Assembly (NCBI RefSeq): GCF_013282745.1
Contig: NZ_CP054044.1
Coordinates: forward strand, 2,976,001 to 3,040,000
Direction of reading: 5' to 3'
Length of the DNA: 64,000 nucleotides
From: Yersinia bercovieri ATCC 43970
GTDB lineage: Bacteria; Pseudomonadota; Gammaproteobacteria; Enterobacterales; Enterobacteriaceae
The notes below the pieces were generated by a model. That model was not told the origin of the DNA, did not search any database, and saw only the letters and a program-made list of their open reading frames with translations. Positions within the stretch are counted from its first letter, which is position 1. Every line of letters begins with the position of its first letter. Shown here one piece after another: positions 54,632 to 64,000 of this stretch. Position numbers and translations under genes: made by a program.

Positions 54632-55584
54632 CCCTCGCCGCCTGGTTTGTTGCTTTCTTGCTCGATAACTGGCTCGGCGATCCGCCGCACTGGCCGCATC
54701 CGGTGCGCTGGATTGGTAATCTGATCACCTTGCTGCAACGGGCGATCCGTGCCGTTTGCCGTAGCGAACCGGCGCTGAAGTGGGGCGGTGCGGTGCTATG
54801 GCTGCTGGTGGTGGGGGTGACCTGGCTGGTGAGCTGGGGCTTTTTATCGCTGATAACGCACATTCACCCCTGGCTCGGCTGGCTGGCGCAGGTGTGGATG
54901 ATTTACACCCTGCTGGCGGGGCGCTGTCTGAGTGACGCGGCACTGCGGGTATTTGATGCGCTACAACATGGCTCGCTGGCGCAGAGCCGCGAAAAGCTGT
55001 CATGGATTGTCGGGCGCGACACCTCGCAACTGGAGAGAGCGCAGATCACCCGTGCGGTGGTGGAGACGGTGGCTGAAAACAGTGTCGACGGTGTGATTGC
55101 GCCGCTGTTTTTCCTGATGTTAGGCGGCCCGCCACTGGCGATGGCCTACAAAGCGGTCAATACCCTTGATTCGATGGTCGGCTACAAAACCCCGAAATAC
55201 CGGGCGATCGGTTATGTGTCGGCACGGATGGATGATCTGGCCAACTGGCTGCCGGCGCGTCTGAGCTGGTTATTGCTCAGTGCGGCGGCGTGGTTGATTC
55301 AGGCCGACTATCGGCAGGCGCTGCGCATTGGTTGGCGCGATCGCTATCAACATGCCAGCCCAAACTGCGCGTGGTCAGAAGCCACGGTGGCCGGTGCACT
55401 GGGGCTGCGCCTCGGCGGCCCGAATGATTACTTTGGCGAGCGGGTAGAGAAACTCTGGATTGGTGATGAGCGGCGTGAGGTGGCACTTAATGATATTCCG
55501 CGCAGCATCCATCTGATGCTAATGGCATCACTGCTAGCTCTTTTACTGTTTGCTCTGATCCACCTGCTGCTGGTCGGCATTTAA
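54628..55584 (+). CDS. cbiB: Adenosylcobinamide-phosphate synthase
   Basis: A membrane enzyme joining aminopropanol phosphate, made by PduX and CobD, to adenosylcobyric acid. ATG 54628 (MTLAAWFVAFLLDNWLGDPP) overlaps the cbiA stop and gives 318 residues, close to Salmonella's 319; the longer open frame runs back into cbiA. HPVRWIGNLI, VVETVAENSVDGVIAPLFF and AYKAVNTLDSMVGYK are the family blocks. Four or more hydrophobic segments are visible, the last at the C terminus. Confidence 0.96.
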   Translation: MTLAAWFVAFLLDNWLGDPPHWPHPVRWIGNLITLLQRAIRAVCRSEPALKWGGAVLWLLVVGVTWLVSWGFLSLITHIHPWLGWLAQVWMIYTLLAGRCLSDAALRVFDALQHGSLAQSREKLSWIVGRDTSQLERAQITRAVVETVAENSVDGVIAPLFFLMLGGPPLAMAYKAVNTLDSMVGYKTPKYRAIGYVSARMDDLANWLPARLSWLLLSAAAWLIQADYRQALRIGWRDRYQHASPNCAWSEATVAGALGLRLGGPNDYFGERVEKLWIGDERREVALNDIPRSIHLMLMASLLALLLFALIHLLLVGI

Positions 55585-55597
55585 TAAGGATAACCTG

Positions 55598-56230
55598 ATG
55601 AATTATATAAAAAACCCGCAACAGATCGAGCAAAACAGTTTTGTGATTATCGGCGATATTATTGCTGAGCAGCGGCCTGATTATCACTTTGCCAGTGAGA
55701 TGCACGAAGCGGTGATCAAACGGGTTATCCATACCACGGCCGATTTTGACTGGCTGGATATTCTGCACTTTTCGCCACAGGTGCTGACCCAGATTACAGC
55801 GGGAATCCAACGGGGTTGCACTCTCTACACCGACACCACCATGGCGATGTCCGGCATCAATAAGACGCTACTTAAGCAGATGGGCTGTGAATGCCGCTGC
55901 TATATCAGTGATCCTCGGGTGGTGGAAAGCGCGCCGCAACAGGGCATCACCCGCTCGATGGCGGCGGTGGATGTGGCGCTGGCAGAAGTGGGGGAGAAAC
56001 TGTTTGTGTTCGGCAATGCGCCCACGGCGCTGTTCCGCCTGCTGGAGCGGCAAGCGGCTCCGGTGGCGGTGATTGGCGTACCGGTCGGTTTTGTCGGCGC
56101 GGCGGAATCCAAAGATGCCTTGGCGGCAAGTGACCTGCCCTGCATCGCGGCACTGGGGCGCAAGGGCGGCAGTAATGTGGCAGCCGCCATCATCAATGCC
56201 ATCCTCTACCAGTTGCGGGGGGCGCTATGA
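55598..56230 (+). CDS. cbiC: Precorrin-8 (cobalt-precorrin-8) methylmutase
   Basis: Moves the C-11 methyl group to C-12 to form cobyrinate. The 210-residue protein has [35 protein letters not shown] with the catalytic histidine, [15 protein letters not shown] and [16 protein letters not shown]. It follows cbiB after 13 bp with TAAGGA as ribosome site and overlaps cbiD by 4 nt. Confidence 0.96.
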   Translation: MNYIKNPQQIEQNSFVIIGDIIAEQRPDYHFASEMHEAVIKRVIHTTADFDWLDILHFSPQVLTQITAGIQRGCTLYTDTTMAMSGINKTLLKQMGCECRCYISDPRVVESAPQQGITRSMAAVDVALAEVGEKLFVFGNAPTALFRLLERQAAPVAVIGVPVGFVGAAESKDALAASDLPCIAALGRKGGSNVAAAIINAILYQLRGAL

Positions 56231-57393
56231 GTGATATTGCCCTGAGTGACAATCAAGAGCGGCAAAATCAGCCACTGGATAGCATTTGGCATAACGGCAA
56301 GGCGTATCGCAAAGGTTACACCACCGGCTCTTGTGCCACTGCGGCGGCGAAAGTGGCGGCGCTAATGGTGTTGCGCCAGCAAGTGATTGATCAGATTTCC
56401 ATTGTCACCCCATCCGGCATCACCTTGAGTCTGAATGTCGAGCAGCCGCTGATTGAGGGCCAGCAAGCCACGGCGGCGATCCGCAAAGATGGCGGTGATG
56501 ATGTCGATGCCACCCACGGTATGCTGATTTTCGCCCGCGTGACCCTCACCGAACAGAGTGAAATCACCCTGCGTGGCGGCGAAGGGGTGGGCACAGTCAC
56601 GCGCAAAGGCATTGGCCTGCCGGTGGGTAGCTGCGCCATTAATCGCACCCCACGCCAGACGATTGAGGCGGCGGTGCGCGAGGTTATCGGCCCATTACGT
56701 GGCGCGACAGTTGAAATTTTTGCGCCGGAGGGGGAGGCGCGGGCGAAAAAAACCTACAACGGCCGGCTGGGGATCCTCGGCGGCATCTCCATTATCGGCA
56801 CCACCGGCATTGTGACGCCGATGTCAGAGGAGAGCTGGAAACGCTCACTGGCGCTGGAGCTGGAGATGAAGCGGGCGGCGGGGGAGGAGCGGGTGATTCT
56901 GGTGCCGGGTAACCACGGCGAGCGCTTTGTCCGCGAGCATCTGGGGTTGGATAGCCAGCGGGTGGTCACCATGAGCAACTTTGTCGGCTACATGTTGCAA
57001 GAGTGTGTACGGCTGGGTTTTCGCCGCGTGCTGTTAGTGGGGCACCCCGGAAAATTGGTTAAAGTTGCCGCCGGTATCTTCCACACCCATAGCCATATTG
57101 CCGATGGACGCATGGAAACACTGGTGGCCAATCTGGCGCTGATGGGCGCGCCCCATCGGCTGTTAGTGGAGGTTAATCAGTGCGATACCACCGAGGCCGC
57201 CATGGAGCTGATTGCAGCGCAGGGCTGGCAGGGGGTCTACAGCCGCATTGCTGAACGCATTTGTGAAAGAATCGCCGAGATGATGCGTTTTTCGGTAAAT
57301 CCACCACAGTGCGACGCCATTTTATTCTCTTTCGATAATCAGGTGCTGGGTAGCAGCCGACCACTGGATGAGATCCTAGAGGCGCTACGATGA
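56227..57393 (+). CDS. cbiD: Cobalt-precorrin-5B C1-methyltransferase
   Basis: A SAM-dependent C-1 methyltransferase of 388 residues. It has [20 protein letters not shown] near residue 28, [29 protein letters not shown] and [20 protein letters not shown], the conserved blocks of CbiD. The N-terminal 25 residues are variable. It overlaps cbiC and cbiE by 4 nt each. Confidence 0.96.
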   Translation: MSDIALSDNQERQNQPLDSIWHNGKAYRKGYTTGSCATAAAKVAALMVLRQQVIDQISIVTPSGITLSLNVEQPLIEGQQATAAIRKDGGDDVDATHGMLIFARVTLTEQSEITLRGGEGVGTVTRKGIGLPVGSCAINRTPRQTIEAAVREVIGPLRGATVEIFAPEGEARAKKTYNGRLGILGGISIIGTTGIVTPMSEESWKRSLALELEMKRAAGEERVILVPGNHGERFVREHLGLDSQRVVTMSNFVGYMLQECVRLGFRRVLLVGHPGKLVKVAAGIFHTHSHIADGRMETLVANLALMGAPHRLLVEVNQCDTTEAAMELIAAQGWQGVYSRIAERICERIAEMMRFSVNPPQCDAILFSFDNQVLGSSRPLDEILEALR

Positions 57394-57992
57394 TTACCGT
57401 GGTGGGCATTGGCCCTGGTGATACCAAACATTTAACTCCCAGTGCGCGGCAGGCCATCGATCAGGCCGAGGTGCTGGTGGGCGGCAGACGCCATCTGGCG
57501 ACCTTCAGCGGTGATGGCCGCGAAACCCGGGTGCTGGATGCTGATCTGCTGGGCCTGCTGGAGTGGCTGGACAGCAATATACAGCGCGCCATTGTGGTGC
57601 TGGCCTCCGGTGATCCGCTGCTGTTCGGCATCGGCAAATTGCTGGCGGCGAACTTCAGCGCCGACCAGTTGCATATCGTCCCTGGCATTAGCGCCATCCA
57701 ATATCTGTGCGCCAGCGTGGCGCTGGATATGAATGACCTGTTCCTCACTAGCAGCCATGGGCGGGAGCCAGATTTTGACTGGATATTCCAGCACGACAAA
57801 GTGGCGATGGTGACCGACGCTATTATCGGCCCGCGCGCCATAGCCGATGCGCTGCAACAACGCGGCCTCGTCCGCAGCCTGATTATTGGTGAAAACCTCT
57901 CCCAGCCCAATGAACGTATTCACCGCCTGTCGGTGGATCAAGTGGCGGCCCGTTACGACATGAATGTGGTGGTGATCCTCAATGAGAGATGA
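57390..57992 (+). CDS. cbiE: Cobalt-precorrin-7 C5-methyltransferase
   Basis: A tetrapyrrole-methylase-fold enzyme of 200 residues. The start [19 protein letters not shown] carries the SAM-site [20 protein letters not shown] and [13 protein letters not shown] follow in the usual order. In some bacteria CbiE is fused to CbiT as CobL; here the two are separate but overlap by 11 nt. Confidence 0.95.
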   Translation: MITVVGIGPGDTKHLTPSARQAIDQAEVLVGGRRHLATFSGDGRETRVLDADLLGLLEWLDSNIQRAIVVLASGDPLLFGIGKLLAANFSADQLHIVPGISAIQYLCASVALDMNDLFLTSSHGREPDFDWIFQHDKVAMVTDAIIGPRAIADALQQRGLVRSLIIGENLSQPNERIHRLSVDQVAARYDMNVVVILNER

Positions 57993-58551
57993 ACTTTTTT
58001 TTCGTGGGCAAAGTGTCCCAATGACCAAAGAGGCGGTACGTGCACTGGCACTGGAGCGGCTGGAGCTGACCACTGCCGCTCACCTGATTGATGTCGGCGC
58101 GGGAACCGGCAGTGTGGCGCTGGAAGCGGCACTGCGCCGCCCCGATTTACGGGTAACGGCCATTGAGCGCAATCCAGCGGCCCTTGAGCTGATTCATGAA
58201 AACCGCCAGCGGCTAGGGTGTCGCAATGTTGAGATCATCGCCGGCGTGGCCCCAATGCCCCTGCCAGATAGCGCCGATGCCATTTTTATTGGTGGCAGCG
58301 GCGGCCACTTGACCGCGCTTATCGACTGGGCGCTGATGATGCTCAACCCCGATGGGCGCTTGGTATTGACCTTTATTCTGCTCAACAACCTAAATGATGC
58401 ATTGAGCCACTTACAGAGCTGCGCGGTTAGCCAGTTGGATTGCGTGCAGTTGCAGCTCGCCAACCTGACGCCTCTGGGCAGCGGACACTATTTTAAACCT
58501 AATAATCCTACTTATCTTATTTCCTGCCACAAGGAGGCGCGCAATGTCTGA
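57982..58551 (+). CDS. cbiT: Cobalt-precorrin-6B C15-methyltransferase (decarboxylating)
   Basis: A class I SAM methyltransferase of 189 residues that methylates C-15 and removes the C-12 acetate carboxyl. [20 protein letters not shown] is the substrate-recognition start, and [17 protein letters not shown] is SAM motif [19 protein letters not shown] and [18 protein letters not shown] near the C terminus are conserved in CbiT. It overlaps cbiE by 11 nt and cbiF by 8 nt. Confidence 0.96.
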   Translation: MRDELFFRGQSVPMTKEAVRALALERLELTTAAHLIDVGAGTGSVALEAALRRPDLRVTAIERNPAALELIHENRQRLGCRNVEIIAGVAPMPLPDSADAIFIGGSGGHLTALIDWALMMLNPDGRLVLTFILLNNLNDALSHLQSCAVSQLDCVQLQLANLTPLGSGHYFKPNNPTYLISCHKEARNV

Positions 58552-59335
58552 GCATCCTAATACCGCATCAACATGGGATACGCAAAAAGTCTGGTTTGTC
58601 GGGGCCGGGCCGGGTGATAAAGAGCTGATCACGCTAAAAGGCTACCGCTTGCTACAACAGGCGCAGGTGGTTATCTATGCCGGATCGCTGATCAATACCG
58701 AGCTGCTGAGCTATTGCTCGCCACAGGCGGAGTGCCACGACAGTGCGGGCCTGAATCTGGCACAGATCATCACTCTAATGGTGGAGGGGGTGCAGGCGGG
58801 CAAGTTGGTGGTGCGGCTGCAAACCGGTGACCTCTCGCTGTACGGCTCGATTCGTGAGCAGGGTGAAGTCTTGGCTGAGCATGGCATTGGTTTTGTGTCG
58901 GTGCCGGGGGTCAGTGCTTTTCTCGGCGCAGCGGCACAACTGGGCGTGGAGTACACGGTGCCGGAAGTGGCGCAGAGCCTGATTATTACCCGCATCGAGG
59001 GGCGCACGCCGATGCCGCCACTGGAGCAGTTGGAAGCCTTCGCTGCGCACCAAACGTCGATGGCTATTTTCCTCTCGGTACAAGAGGTGGGCAGTGTCGC
59101 TGAGCGCTTAATCGCCGGAGGCTATCCCGCCACCACCCCGGTCGCGGTGGTGTACAAAGCCACCTGGGCTGAAAGCCGCACGGTGCGCGGCACCCTGACA
59201 GATATCGCCGAGTTGGTACGCGCCGCCGCTATCAATAAAACCGCGCTGATTTTGGTGGGGGCCTTTCTGGGGGATGAGTACCACTACTCCAAACTTTATG
59301 ACGCGGGGTTTAGCCATGAATACCGTCAAGCCTGA
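58544..59335 (+). CDS. cbiF: Cobalt-precorrin-4 C11-methyltransferase
   Basis: A tetrapyrrole methylase of 263 residues. [20 protein letters not shown] is the SAM site, [18 protein letters not shown] lies near residue 87 and [20 protein letters not shown] near residue 125. It overlaps the preceding cbiT by 8 nt and cbiG by 20 nt. About 14 residues precede the conserved fold. Confidence 0.96.
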   Translation: MSEHPNTASTWDTQKVWFVGAGPGDKELITLKGYRLLQQAQVVIYAGSLINTELLSYCSPQAECHDSAGLNLAQIITLMVEGVQAGKLVVRLQTGDLSLYGSIREQGEVLAEHGIGFVSVPGVSAFLGAAAQLGVEYTVPEVAQSLIITRIEGRTPMPPLEQLEAFAAHQTSMAIFLSVQEVGSVAERLIAGGYPATTPVAVVYKATWAESRTVRGTLTDIAELVRAAAINKTALILVGAFLGDEYHYSKLYDAGFSHEYRQA

Positions 59336-60386
59336 ATCGATAGCGGTCTTTTGCCTGACCCCCGGCGGGGTGCGGCTGGCGCGGCGCTTACAAACCCACT
59401 TACCGCTGAGCTGCTTTACCAGTGACAAGTTGCTGGAGCCGGGCTTCTTGCCGTTCAATGGCAGTTTTGGCGAGACAATGCGCGAGGCGTTTAAGCAGTA
59501 CTCGGCGCTGGTGGTGGTCGGGGCCATTGGCCTGACGGTGCGGGTCATTGCGCCATTGGTGAATGACAAAATGACCGATCCTGCGGTAGTGGTGATTGAT
59601 GAGCGCGGGCAGCACGTCATCAGCTTGCTATCGGGCCACGTCGGCGGCGCGAACACGCTAACCCGCTATCTGGCGGGCATTTTGGGGGCAGACCCGGTGA
59701 TTACCACCGCCACTGACGTCAACCAAATGGCGGCGCTGGACACCCTCGCAAACCAGCTGGATGCCGAAATGCAGGATTTCCGCCACGCGGTCAAAGTGGT
59801 CAATCAAATGCTGGTTAGCAACCAAAAAGTGGGGCTGTGGTGGGATACACCGCTGCTGGCCGAACGGACGCGCTGCGACACCCGAGGTTTTCTCCCCGTT
59901 GATTCGCTGGACGATTTACCGCCACTGGACGCCCTGGTGTGCATCACCCTGCGCGACAGCCTGCCGCTATCTGCTGGGCAACAGCTCTCTTTGCCGGTCT
60001 ACAAACTGGTGCCGCGCCGCGTGGTGGCGGGGATCGGTTGCCGCCGTGCTACCTCGCTGCAAACGCTGGTGGAGCTGCTGCAACAGCAAATGGCAGAAAA
60101 TCACTTTGATCTCATGGCGCTACGGGCCATTGGCAGTGTCACCATCAAAAAAGATGAACCGGCGCTCCATCAGCTCGCGCAGTGCTGGCGCGTGCCATTC
60201 GAACTGTTCAGCGTCGGCGAACTGAGCCGCCATGAACAACGTTTCCCTGCTTCTGAATTTGTCCGCCAAACGGTGGGTGTCGGCAGCGTCTCACAACCGG
60301 TCGCCTGGCTAATGAGCGACGGTAAATTAGTTGGCAATACTCTGCGTCAGCAGGGCGTCACCATCACTCTGGGAGTATCGCATTAA
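59316..60386 (+). CDS. cbiG: Cobalt-precorrin-5A hydrolase
   Basis: Opens the delta-lactone ring and releases acetaldehyde during ring contraction. ATG 59316 ([20 protein letters not shown]) gives 356 residues; an ATG at 59274 lies further into cbiF and is less likely. [40 protein letters not shown] and the C-terminal [19 protein letters not shown] domain are the CbiG blocks. Its stop overlaps the cbiH start by 1 nt. Confidence 0.95.
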   Translation: MNTVKPESIAVFCLTPGGVRLARRLQTHLPLSCFTSDKLLEPGFLPFNGSFGETMREAFKQYSALVVVGAIGLTVRVIAPLVNDKMTDPAVVVIDERGQHVISLLSGHVGGANTLTRYLAGILGADPVITTATDVNQMAALDTLANQLDAEMQDFRHAVKVVNQMLVSNQKVGLWWDTPLLAERTRCDTRGFLPVDSLDDLPPLDALVCITLRDSLPLSAGQQLSLPVYKLVPRRVVAGIGCRRATSLQTLVELLQQQMAENHFDLMALRAIGSVTIKKDEPALHQLAQCWRVPFELFSVGELSRHEQRFPASEFVRQTVGVGSVSQPVAWLMSDGKLVGNTLRQQGVTITLGVSH

Positions 60387-61111
60387 TGTTAACCGTGATT
60401 GGCATCGGGCCGGGCAGTGAATCGATGATGACGCAGGAGGCCATTGCGGCTATCCAGGACGCTGAAATTATCGTCGGCTATAAAACCTACACCCATCTGG
60501 TCAAGTCGATGACCATGGATAAGCAGGTGATCAAAACCGGCATGTGCAAAGAGATTGAGCGCTGTCAGGCGGCTATCGATCTGGCGCTAGCGGGCCATAA
60601 GGTGGCACTGATCAGCAGCGGCGATGCCGGTATTTATGGTATGGCGGGGCTGGTGCTGGAGTTGGTCACGCAGCAGCAGTTGGTGCTGGAAGTGCGGCTG
60701 GTGGCGGGGATCACCGCCAGTATCGCGGCGGCTTCACTGCTTGGCGCGCCGCTGATGCATGACTTCTGTCATATCAGCCTGAGTGATTTGATGACCCCGT
60801 GGGCAGTGATTGAAAAACGCATTATCGCTGCCGCGCAGGCCGATTTTGTGATCTGTTTCTACAATCCCCGCAGCCGTGGTCGTGAAGGGCATTTGGCGCG
60901 CACGTTTGAGTTAATGCAGCCGTGGAAAAAAGCGACCACGCCGGTGGGGGTGGTGAAAGCGGCCGGGCGTAAAAAGCAGGAGAAATGGCTAACCACCTTG
61001 GGTGAGATGGATTTTGAGCCGGTGGATATGACCAGTCTGGTGATTGTTGGTAATCAGGCCACCTACTGTCGCAACGGGATGATGATCACCCCTAGGGGCT
61101 ACTCATTATGA
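60386..61111 (+). CDS. cbiH: Cobalt-precorrin-3 C17-methyltransferase
   Basis: The ring-contracting tetrapyrrole methylase, 241 residues. VIGIGPGSESMMTQEA is the SAM loop, VALISSGDAGIYGMAGLVLE lies near residue 73 and FVICFYNPRSRGREGHL near residue 155, all standard. [12 protein letters not shown] starts at the overlap with cbiG. A 30-bp gap separates it from cbiJ. Confidence 0.96.
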   Translation: MLTVIGIGPGSESMMTQEAIAAIQDAEIIVGYKTYTHLVKSMTMDKQVIKTGMCKEIERCQAAIDLALAGHKVALISSGDAGIYGMAGLVLELVTQQQLVLEVRLVAGITASIAAASLLGAPLMHDFCHISLSDLMTPWAVIEKRIIAAAQADFVICFYNPRSRGREGHLARTFELMQPWKKATTPVGVVKAAGRKKQEKWLTTLGEMDFEPVDMTSLVIVGNQATYCRNGMMITPRGYSL

Positions 61112-61141
61112 GCGGGCATTCACTGTGATAGGCCATTGGTT

Positions 61142-61945
61142 ATGACGAGCAGCCACCCAGCGATCCACCTGTTTGGCGGCACCAGTGATGCACGGCTGAT
61201 TTGCCAATTGCTTGATGGCGCAGGCGAGCGCTATAGCCTGTCGGTCGCCACTGATGCGGGCAGGCAGCTGGCGGGTGATATTCGCGGCGAAGTGTTGGTC
61301 GGGCGCATGGATGCGGCGGCGATGGCCGATTTTCTGACCGCCCGCGCGGTGCGCTGGGTGATTGATGCCTCACACCCTTATGCCGAGCTGCTCAGTGACA
61401 ATGTGGTCGCCGCCTGCGCGCAGTCGAATGTGCCGATGACTCGCTATCAGCGCCCGAGTGAAATTGACGCGATCAATCATCCACTGCTGCACAAAGTCGA
61501 TAGCTTAAGCGCGGCCTGTGCCGTGGCCCAGACGCTGGGGCCACGGGTGCTGCTCACCACCGGCAGCAAACAGCTGGCGGAGTATCAGCGCCGGTTGACA
61601 GGTAAAACAGTGTTGGCGCGTGTGCTGCCCACCGCCGAGGTGCTGAGTCAGTGCGAAGCGCTGGGGCTGGGGGTGGACAATATTATCGCGCTGCGCGGGC
61701 CATTTAGTGCGCAGTTCAATCAGGCGCTGTATCAGTTTTGCCAGCCGGATGTGGTCATCACCAAAGAGTCCGGTGTGCAGGGGGGCTATCAGGAGAAAGT
61801 GGCCCCCTGTCTGGCGCTGAATATCCCCTGCATTGTAGTGTGCCGCCCGCCCGCCGTGCACTTGGGCCATATTGGGCAGCAAGTGACTTCATTAGATGAA
61901 TTGACCCAACATCTGACCCACTGGCAGCAACAACGAGGAGAATAA
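61142..61945 (+). CDS. cbiJ: Cobalt-precorrin-6A reductase
   Basis: An NADH-dependent reductase of the macrocycle, 267 residues from ATG 61142 (MTSSHPAIHLFGGTSDARLI); a TTG two codons upstream is in frame but unlikely. HLFGGTSDARLICQLL is the nucleotide-binding start, VIDASHPYAELLSDNVV lies near residue 75, and VVITKESGVQGGYQEKV near residue 205 is the CbiJ/CobK block. The ribosome site is weak (an AGG 10 bp upstream). It ends 1 bp before cbiK. Confidence 0.93.
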   Translation: MTSSHPAIHLFGGTSDARLICQLLDGAGERYSLSVATDAGRQLAGDIRGEVLVGRMDAAAMADFLTARAVRWVIDASHPYAELLSDNVVAACAQSNVPMTRYQRPSEIDAINHPLLHKVDSLSAACAVAQTLGPRVLLTTGSKQLAEYQRRLTGKTVLARVLPTAEVLSQCEALGLGVDNIIALRGPFSAQFNQALYQFCQPDVVITKESGVQGGYQEKVAPCLALNIPCIVVCRPPAVHLGHIGQQVTSLDELTQHLTHWQQQRGE

Positions 61946-61946
61946 A

Positions 61947-62741
61947 ATGAAAAAAGCACTGTTGGTGATCAGTTTTGGCACCAGTTACGAACAGACCCGC
62001 CAGAAGAATATTGATACCTGCGAGCAGCAGTTGGCGGCGGCTTACAGCGACCGCGATATTTTCCGCGCCTTTACCTCGGAGATGATTATTCGCAAATTGC
62101 GTAAGCGCGATGGCCTGCTGATCAATAACCCGCGTGAAGCCCTGAAACAGCTGGCCGAGTTGGGCTATCAGGATGTCGCCATCCAATCACTGCATGTGAT
62201 CAACGGCGATGAATATGAAAAAGTCGCCAATGAAGTTCGCGCCTTCAGCGACCTTTTCCACCATCTGGTGCTGGGCACGCCGCTGCTGAGCAGCTTTGCC
62301 GATTACCAACAGTTGCTGGTTGCGCTGCGAGCGCAGATGCCACCACTGGCGGCGGATGAACGGGTGGTGTTTATGGGCCACGGTGCCAGCCATTTCGCCT
62401 TCTCCGCTTATGCCTGCCTTGACCACTTAATGGCCTCGCTGAACTTCCCCGCGCTGGTCGGCGCGGTGGAGAGCTACCCGGAGATCAGCCATATCATTAG
62501 CCGCCTACAGCAGCAGGGGGTGCGCAAAGTGCACTTGATGCCACTGATGCTGGTAGCAGGGGATCACGCCATCAACGACATGGCCTCTGACGAACCGGAC
62601 TCATGGCGCTCACAATTGGAAGCGGCCGGTATCAGCGCTCAATCATGGCTGCAAGGATTAGGTGAAAACCCCTTGATTCGCCAAATGTTTGTGGAACATC
62701 TAGACCACGCCCTACAACAAAAACAGCAGGAGGCAGCGTAA
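61947..62741 (+). CDS. cbiK: Anaerobic sirohydrochlorin cobaltochelatase
   Basis: Inserts cobalt into sirohydrochlorin early in the anaerobic route, without ATP. The 264-residue protein has LLVISFGTSYEQTRQKNI and the active-site residues known from Salmonella CbiK at the same numbers: His145 in MGHGASH, Glu175 in GAVESYP and His207 in VAGDHAINDMASDE. There is no signal peptide, so it acts in the cytoplasm. GAGGAG precedes the ATG. It overlaps cbiL by 1 nt. Confidence 0.97.
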   Translation: MKKALLVISFGTSYEQTRQKNIDTCEQQLAAAYSDRDIFRAFTSEMIIRKLRKRDGLLINNPREALKQLAELGYQDVAIQSLHVINGDEYEKVANEVRAFSDLFHHLVLGTPLLSSFADYQQLLVALRAQMPPLAADERVVFMGHGASHFAFSAYACLDHLMASLNFPALVGAVESYPEISHIISRLQQQGVRKVHLMPLMLVAGDHAINDMASDEPDSWRSQLEAAGISAQSWLQGLGENPLIRQMFVEHLDHALQQKQQEAA

Positions 62742-63454
62742 TGAGCGGCAGACTTTATGCCTTAGGTGTCGGCCCCGGTGCCAGTGATTTGATCACGGTG
62801 CGAGCCGCACGACTGGTCGCTAAACTCGATGTGCTCTATGCCCCGGCAGGGCGCAAAGGTGGTGATAGCCTGGCACTCTCTATCGTGCGCGAATATTTGT
62901 CACCCACCACTGAAATTCGTACCTGCCACTTCCCGATGAGTGCCGATGATAGTGAAAAGCAGGCGGTCTGGGATGAGGTGGCGCAGCAGTTGCAAACCGA
63001 GGTCGCCAATGGGCGTCAGGTCGGCTTTATCACCCTCGGCGACTCGATGCTATTTAGCACCTGGGTATTTTTGCTAGAACGCATTGGTCGCCCTGATTGG
63101 TTGGAGATTGTTCCGGGCGTGACCTCTTTCGCCGCCATTGCATCCCGCGCGGCCTTGCCGTTGGCGATGGATCAACAGTCGCTGGCGATTATCTCTTGTA
63201 CCGCGCCGGAAGCGGAGCTGGAGCGGGCATTGCGCGATCACGATTGCGTGGTATTGATGAAAGTTTATGGCCGCTTCGCCCGCATTCAGGCGCTGTTGGC
63301 CCGCCTGGAACTCTTCCCCCATGCGCTGCTGATGGCGGAAGCCTCACTACCGGGGGAGCTGTGTTGGCGTCAGTTGGATAGTATTGCCGCTGACCAGCCA
63401 TTGCCCTATTTCTCGACCATTTTAGTGAATAAGCAGCAACGAGTTAATGGATAA
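62741..63454 (+). CDS. cbiL: Cobalt-precorrin-2 C20-methyltransferase
   Basis: A tetrapyrrole methylase of 237 residues. LYALGVGPGASDLITVRAAR is the SAM site, VGFITLGDSMLFSTWVFLLE lies near residue 95 and EIVPGVTSFAAIASRAALPL near residue 123, as in CbiL. Its substrate is the cobalt-loaded product of CbiK. The operon continues after 66 bp with the cobalt transport genes. Confidence 0.96.
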   Translation: MSGRLYALGVGPGASDLITVRAARLVAKLDVLYAPAGRKGGDSLALSIVREYLSPTTEIRTCHFPMSADDSEKQAVWDEVAQQLQTEVANGRQVGFITLGDSMLFSTWVFLLERIGRPDWLEIVPGVTSFAAIASRAALPLAMDQQSLAIISCTAPEAELERALRDHDCVVLMKVYGRFARIQALLARLELFPHALLMAEASLPGELCWRQLDSIAADQPLPYFSTILVNKQQRVNG

Positions 63455-63520
63455 CCGCTAGCTAATAAATATCCGATAGTTAAGTTTTTTAACCGATATC
63501 CAAAGTGATTGGAGCAACTA

Positions 63521-64000
63521 ATGGAAATGGAAAAAGAGTTAAAGAAACTTTCGTATAGCGGAGTTGCGATGGCAATTCTGTTAACACTGGCCCCGAATGA
63601 TGTTTTTGCGATGCACATTATGGAAGGTTTTTTGCCGCCGATGTGGGCACTGGCCTGGTGGGTGCTGTTCCTGCCGTGCCTGTTTATGGGGCTGGTGCGC
63701 TTAAAGCAGATTGTGGCTGAAGACAGTAATCAAAAAGTGTTACTGGCACTGTGTGGTGCCTTTATTTTCGTGCTCTCCGCGCTGAAAATTCCGTCGGTGA
63801 CCGGCAGTTGCTCGCACCCCACGGGTGTTGGGCTGGCGGTGATTCTGTTCGGGCCTGTGGTGGTGGCGGTATTAGGGGCGATTGTGCTGCTATTTCAGGC
63901 GCTGCTATTGGCACACGGCGGGTTGACCACCTTGGGCGCGAATGGCATGTCGATGGCGGTGATTGGGCCGGTCGTGGGTTATCTGGTCTGGAAACTGGCC
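63521..64000 (+). CDS. cbiM: CbiM, substrate component of the cobalt ECF transporter (partial)
   Basis: ATG 63521 has GGAG 8 bp upstream and opens an uninterrupted frame of 160 codons to the window edge. [20 protein letters not shown], with the cobalt-binding N-terminal Met-His-Ile-Met, follows a signal-like hydrophobic stretch ([18 protein letters not shown]) that is removed in homologues. [20 protein letters not shown] and [19 protein letters not shown] are CbiM signatures. The gene should continue for roughly 80 residues, with cbiN, cbiQ and cbiO expected beyond. Confidence 0.95.
   Translation, partial: MEMEKELKKLSYSGVAMAILLTLAPNDVFAMHIMEGFLPPMWALAWWVLFLPCLFMGLVRLKQIVAEDSNQKVLLALCGAFIFVLSALKIPSVTGSCSHPTGVGLAVILFGPVVVAVLGAIVLLFQALLLAHGGLTTLGANGMSMAVIGPVVGYLVWKLA

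Overview
The window reads as chromosome of an enteric bacterium of the Yersinia enterocolitica group. The evidence is enterobacterial synteny (galF-gnd-his, then yeeZ, plaP, sbcB, yeeA, tmaR as around the E. coli his region), a cob-pdu island arranged as in Salmonella and Y. enterocolitica, and short palindromic repeats of a kind I recall from Yersinia genomes. The species assignment is inference.

Layout. (1) 1-6459: the AT-rich distal end of an O-antigen cluster on the + strand: the tail of an unidentified gene, gmd and rmd (GDP-D-rhamnose supply), two GT4 glycosyltransferases, then galU and galF in tandem. The second glycosyltransferase is split by a frameshift exactly at a G7 tract. (2) 6726-15594: gnd (+) facing the complete histidine operon hisLGDCBHAFI (-), with its leader peptide and attenuator. 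(3) 15969-25411: yeeZ, an ABC sugar transporter pair without a binding protein, hcxA, putrescine importer plaP, sbcB, a decayed yeeA and tmaR. (4) 25500-30214: a complete four-gene CUT2-type sugar ABC importer (-). (5) 30609-49758: a complete 1,2-propanediol utilisation operon (-), pduABCDEGHJKLMNOPQSTUVW, followed in the same run by a uroporphyrinogen-III methyltransferase (cobA), cobD and pduX. (6) 50408-52435: pduF and the activator gene pocR (+). (7) 52436-64000: a cobalamin riboswitch leader and the anaerobic B12 synthesis operon cbiABCDETFGHJKL, with cbiM running off the end (+).

How it works together. Propanediol enters through PduF and is dehydrated inside a protein-shelled microcompartment by the B12-dependent PduCDE. 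PduP, PduQ, PduL and PduW turn propionaldehyde into propanol, propionyl-phosphate and ATP. The Cbi proteins make the corrin ring from the precorrin-2 that the local SUMT can supply; PduX and CobD make the aminopropanol arm; PduO adenosylates the cofactor; PduG/PduH reactivate the enzyme.

The most interesting signal not explained by gene calls is regulatory. An 18-bp motif, ATGACAATATTTTGTTAT, occurs upstream of pduA, upstream of pduF (17/18) and twice upstream of cbiA (18/18 and 16/18). In all three promoter regions it points towards the gene and lies 62-63 nt upstream of a TATA-type -10 hexamer. It is a strong candidate for the PocR operator of this regulon. Other points of note are the G7 phase-variation candidate, a riboswitch terminator lying flush against the cbiA start codon, a 3 x 15-bp repeat that lengthens the PduA tail, palindromic repeats seeded inside the pdu and cob transcription units, and a 3 x 13-bp repeat just upstream of yeeZ.
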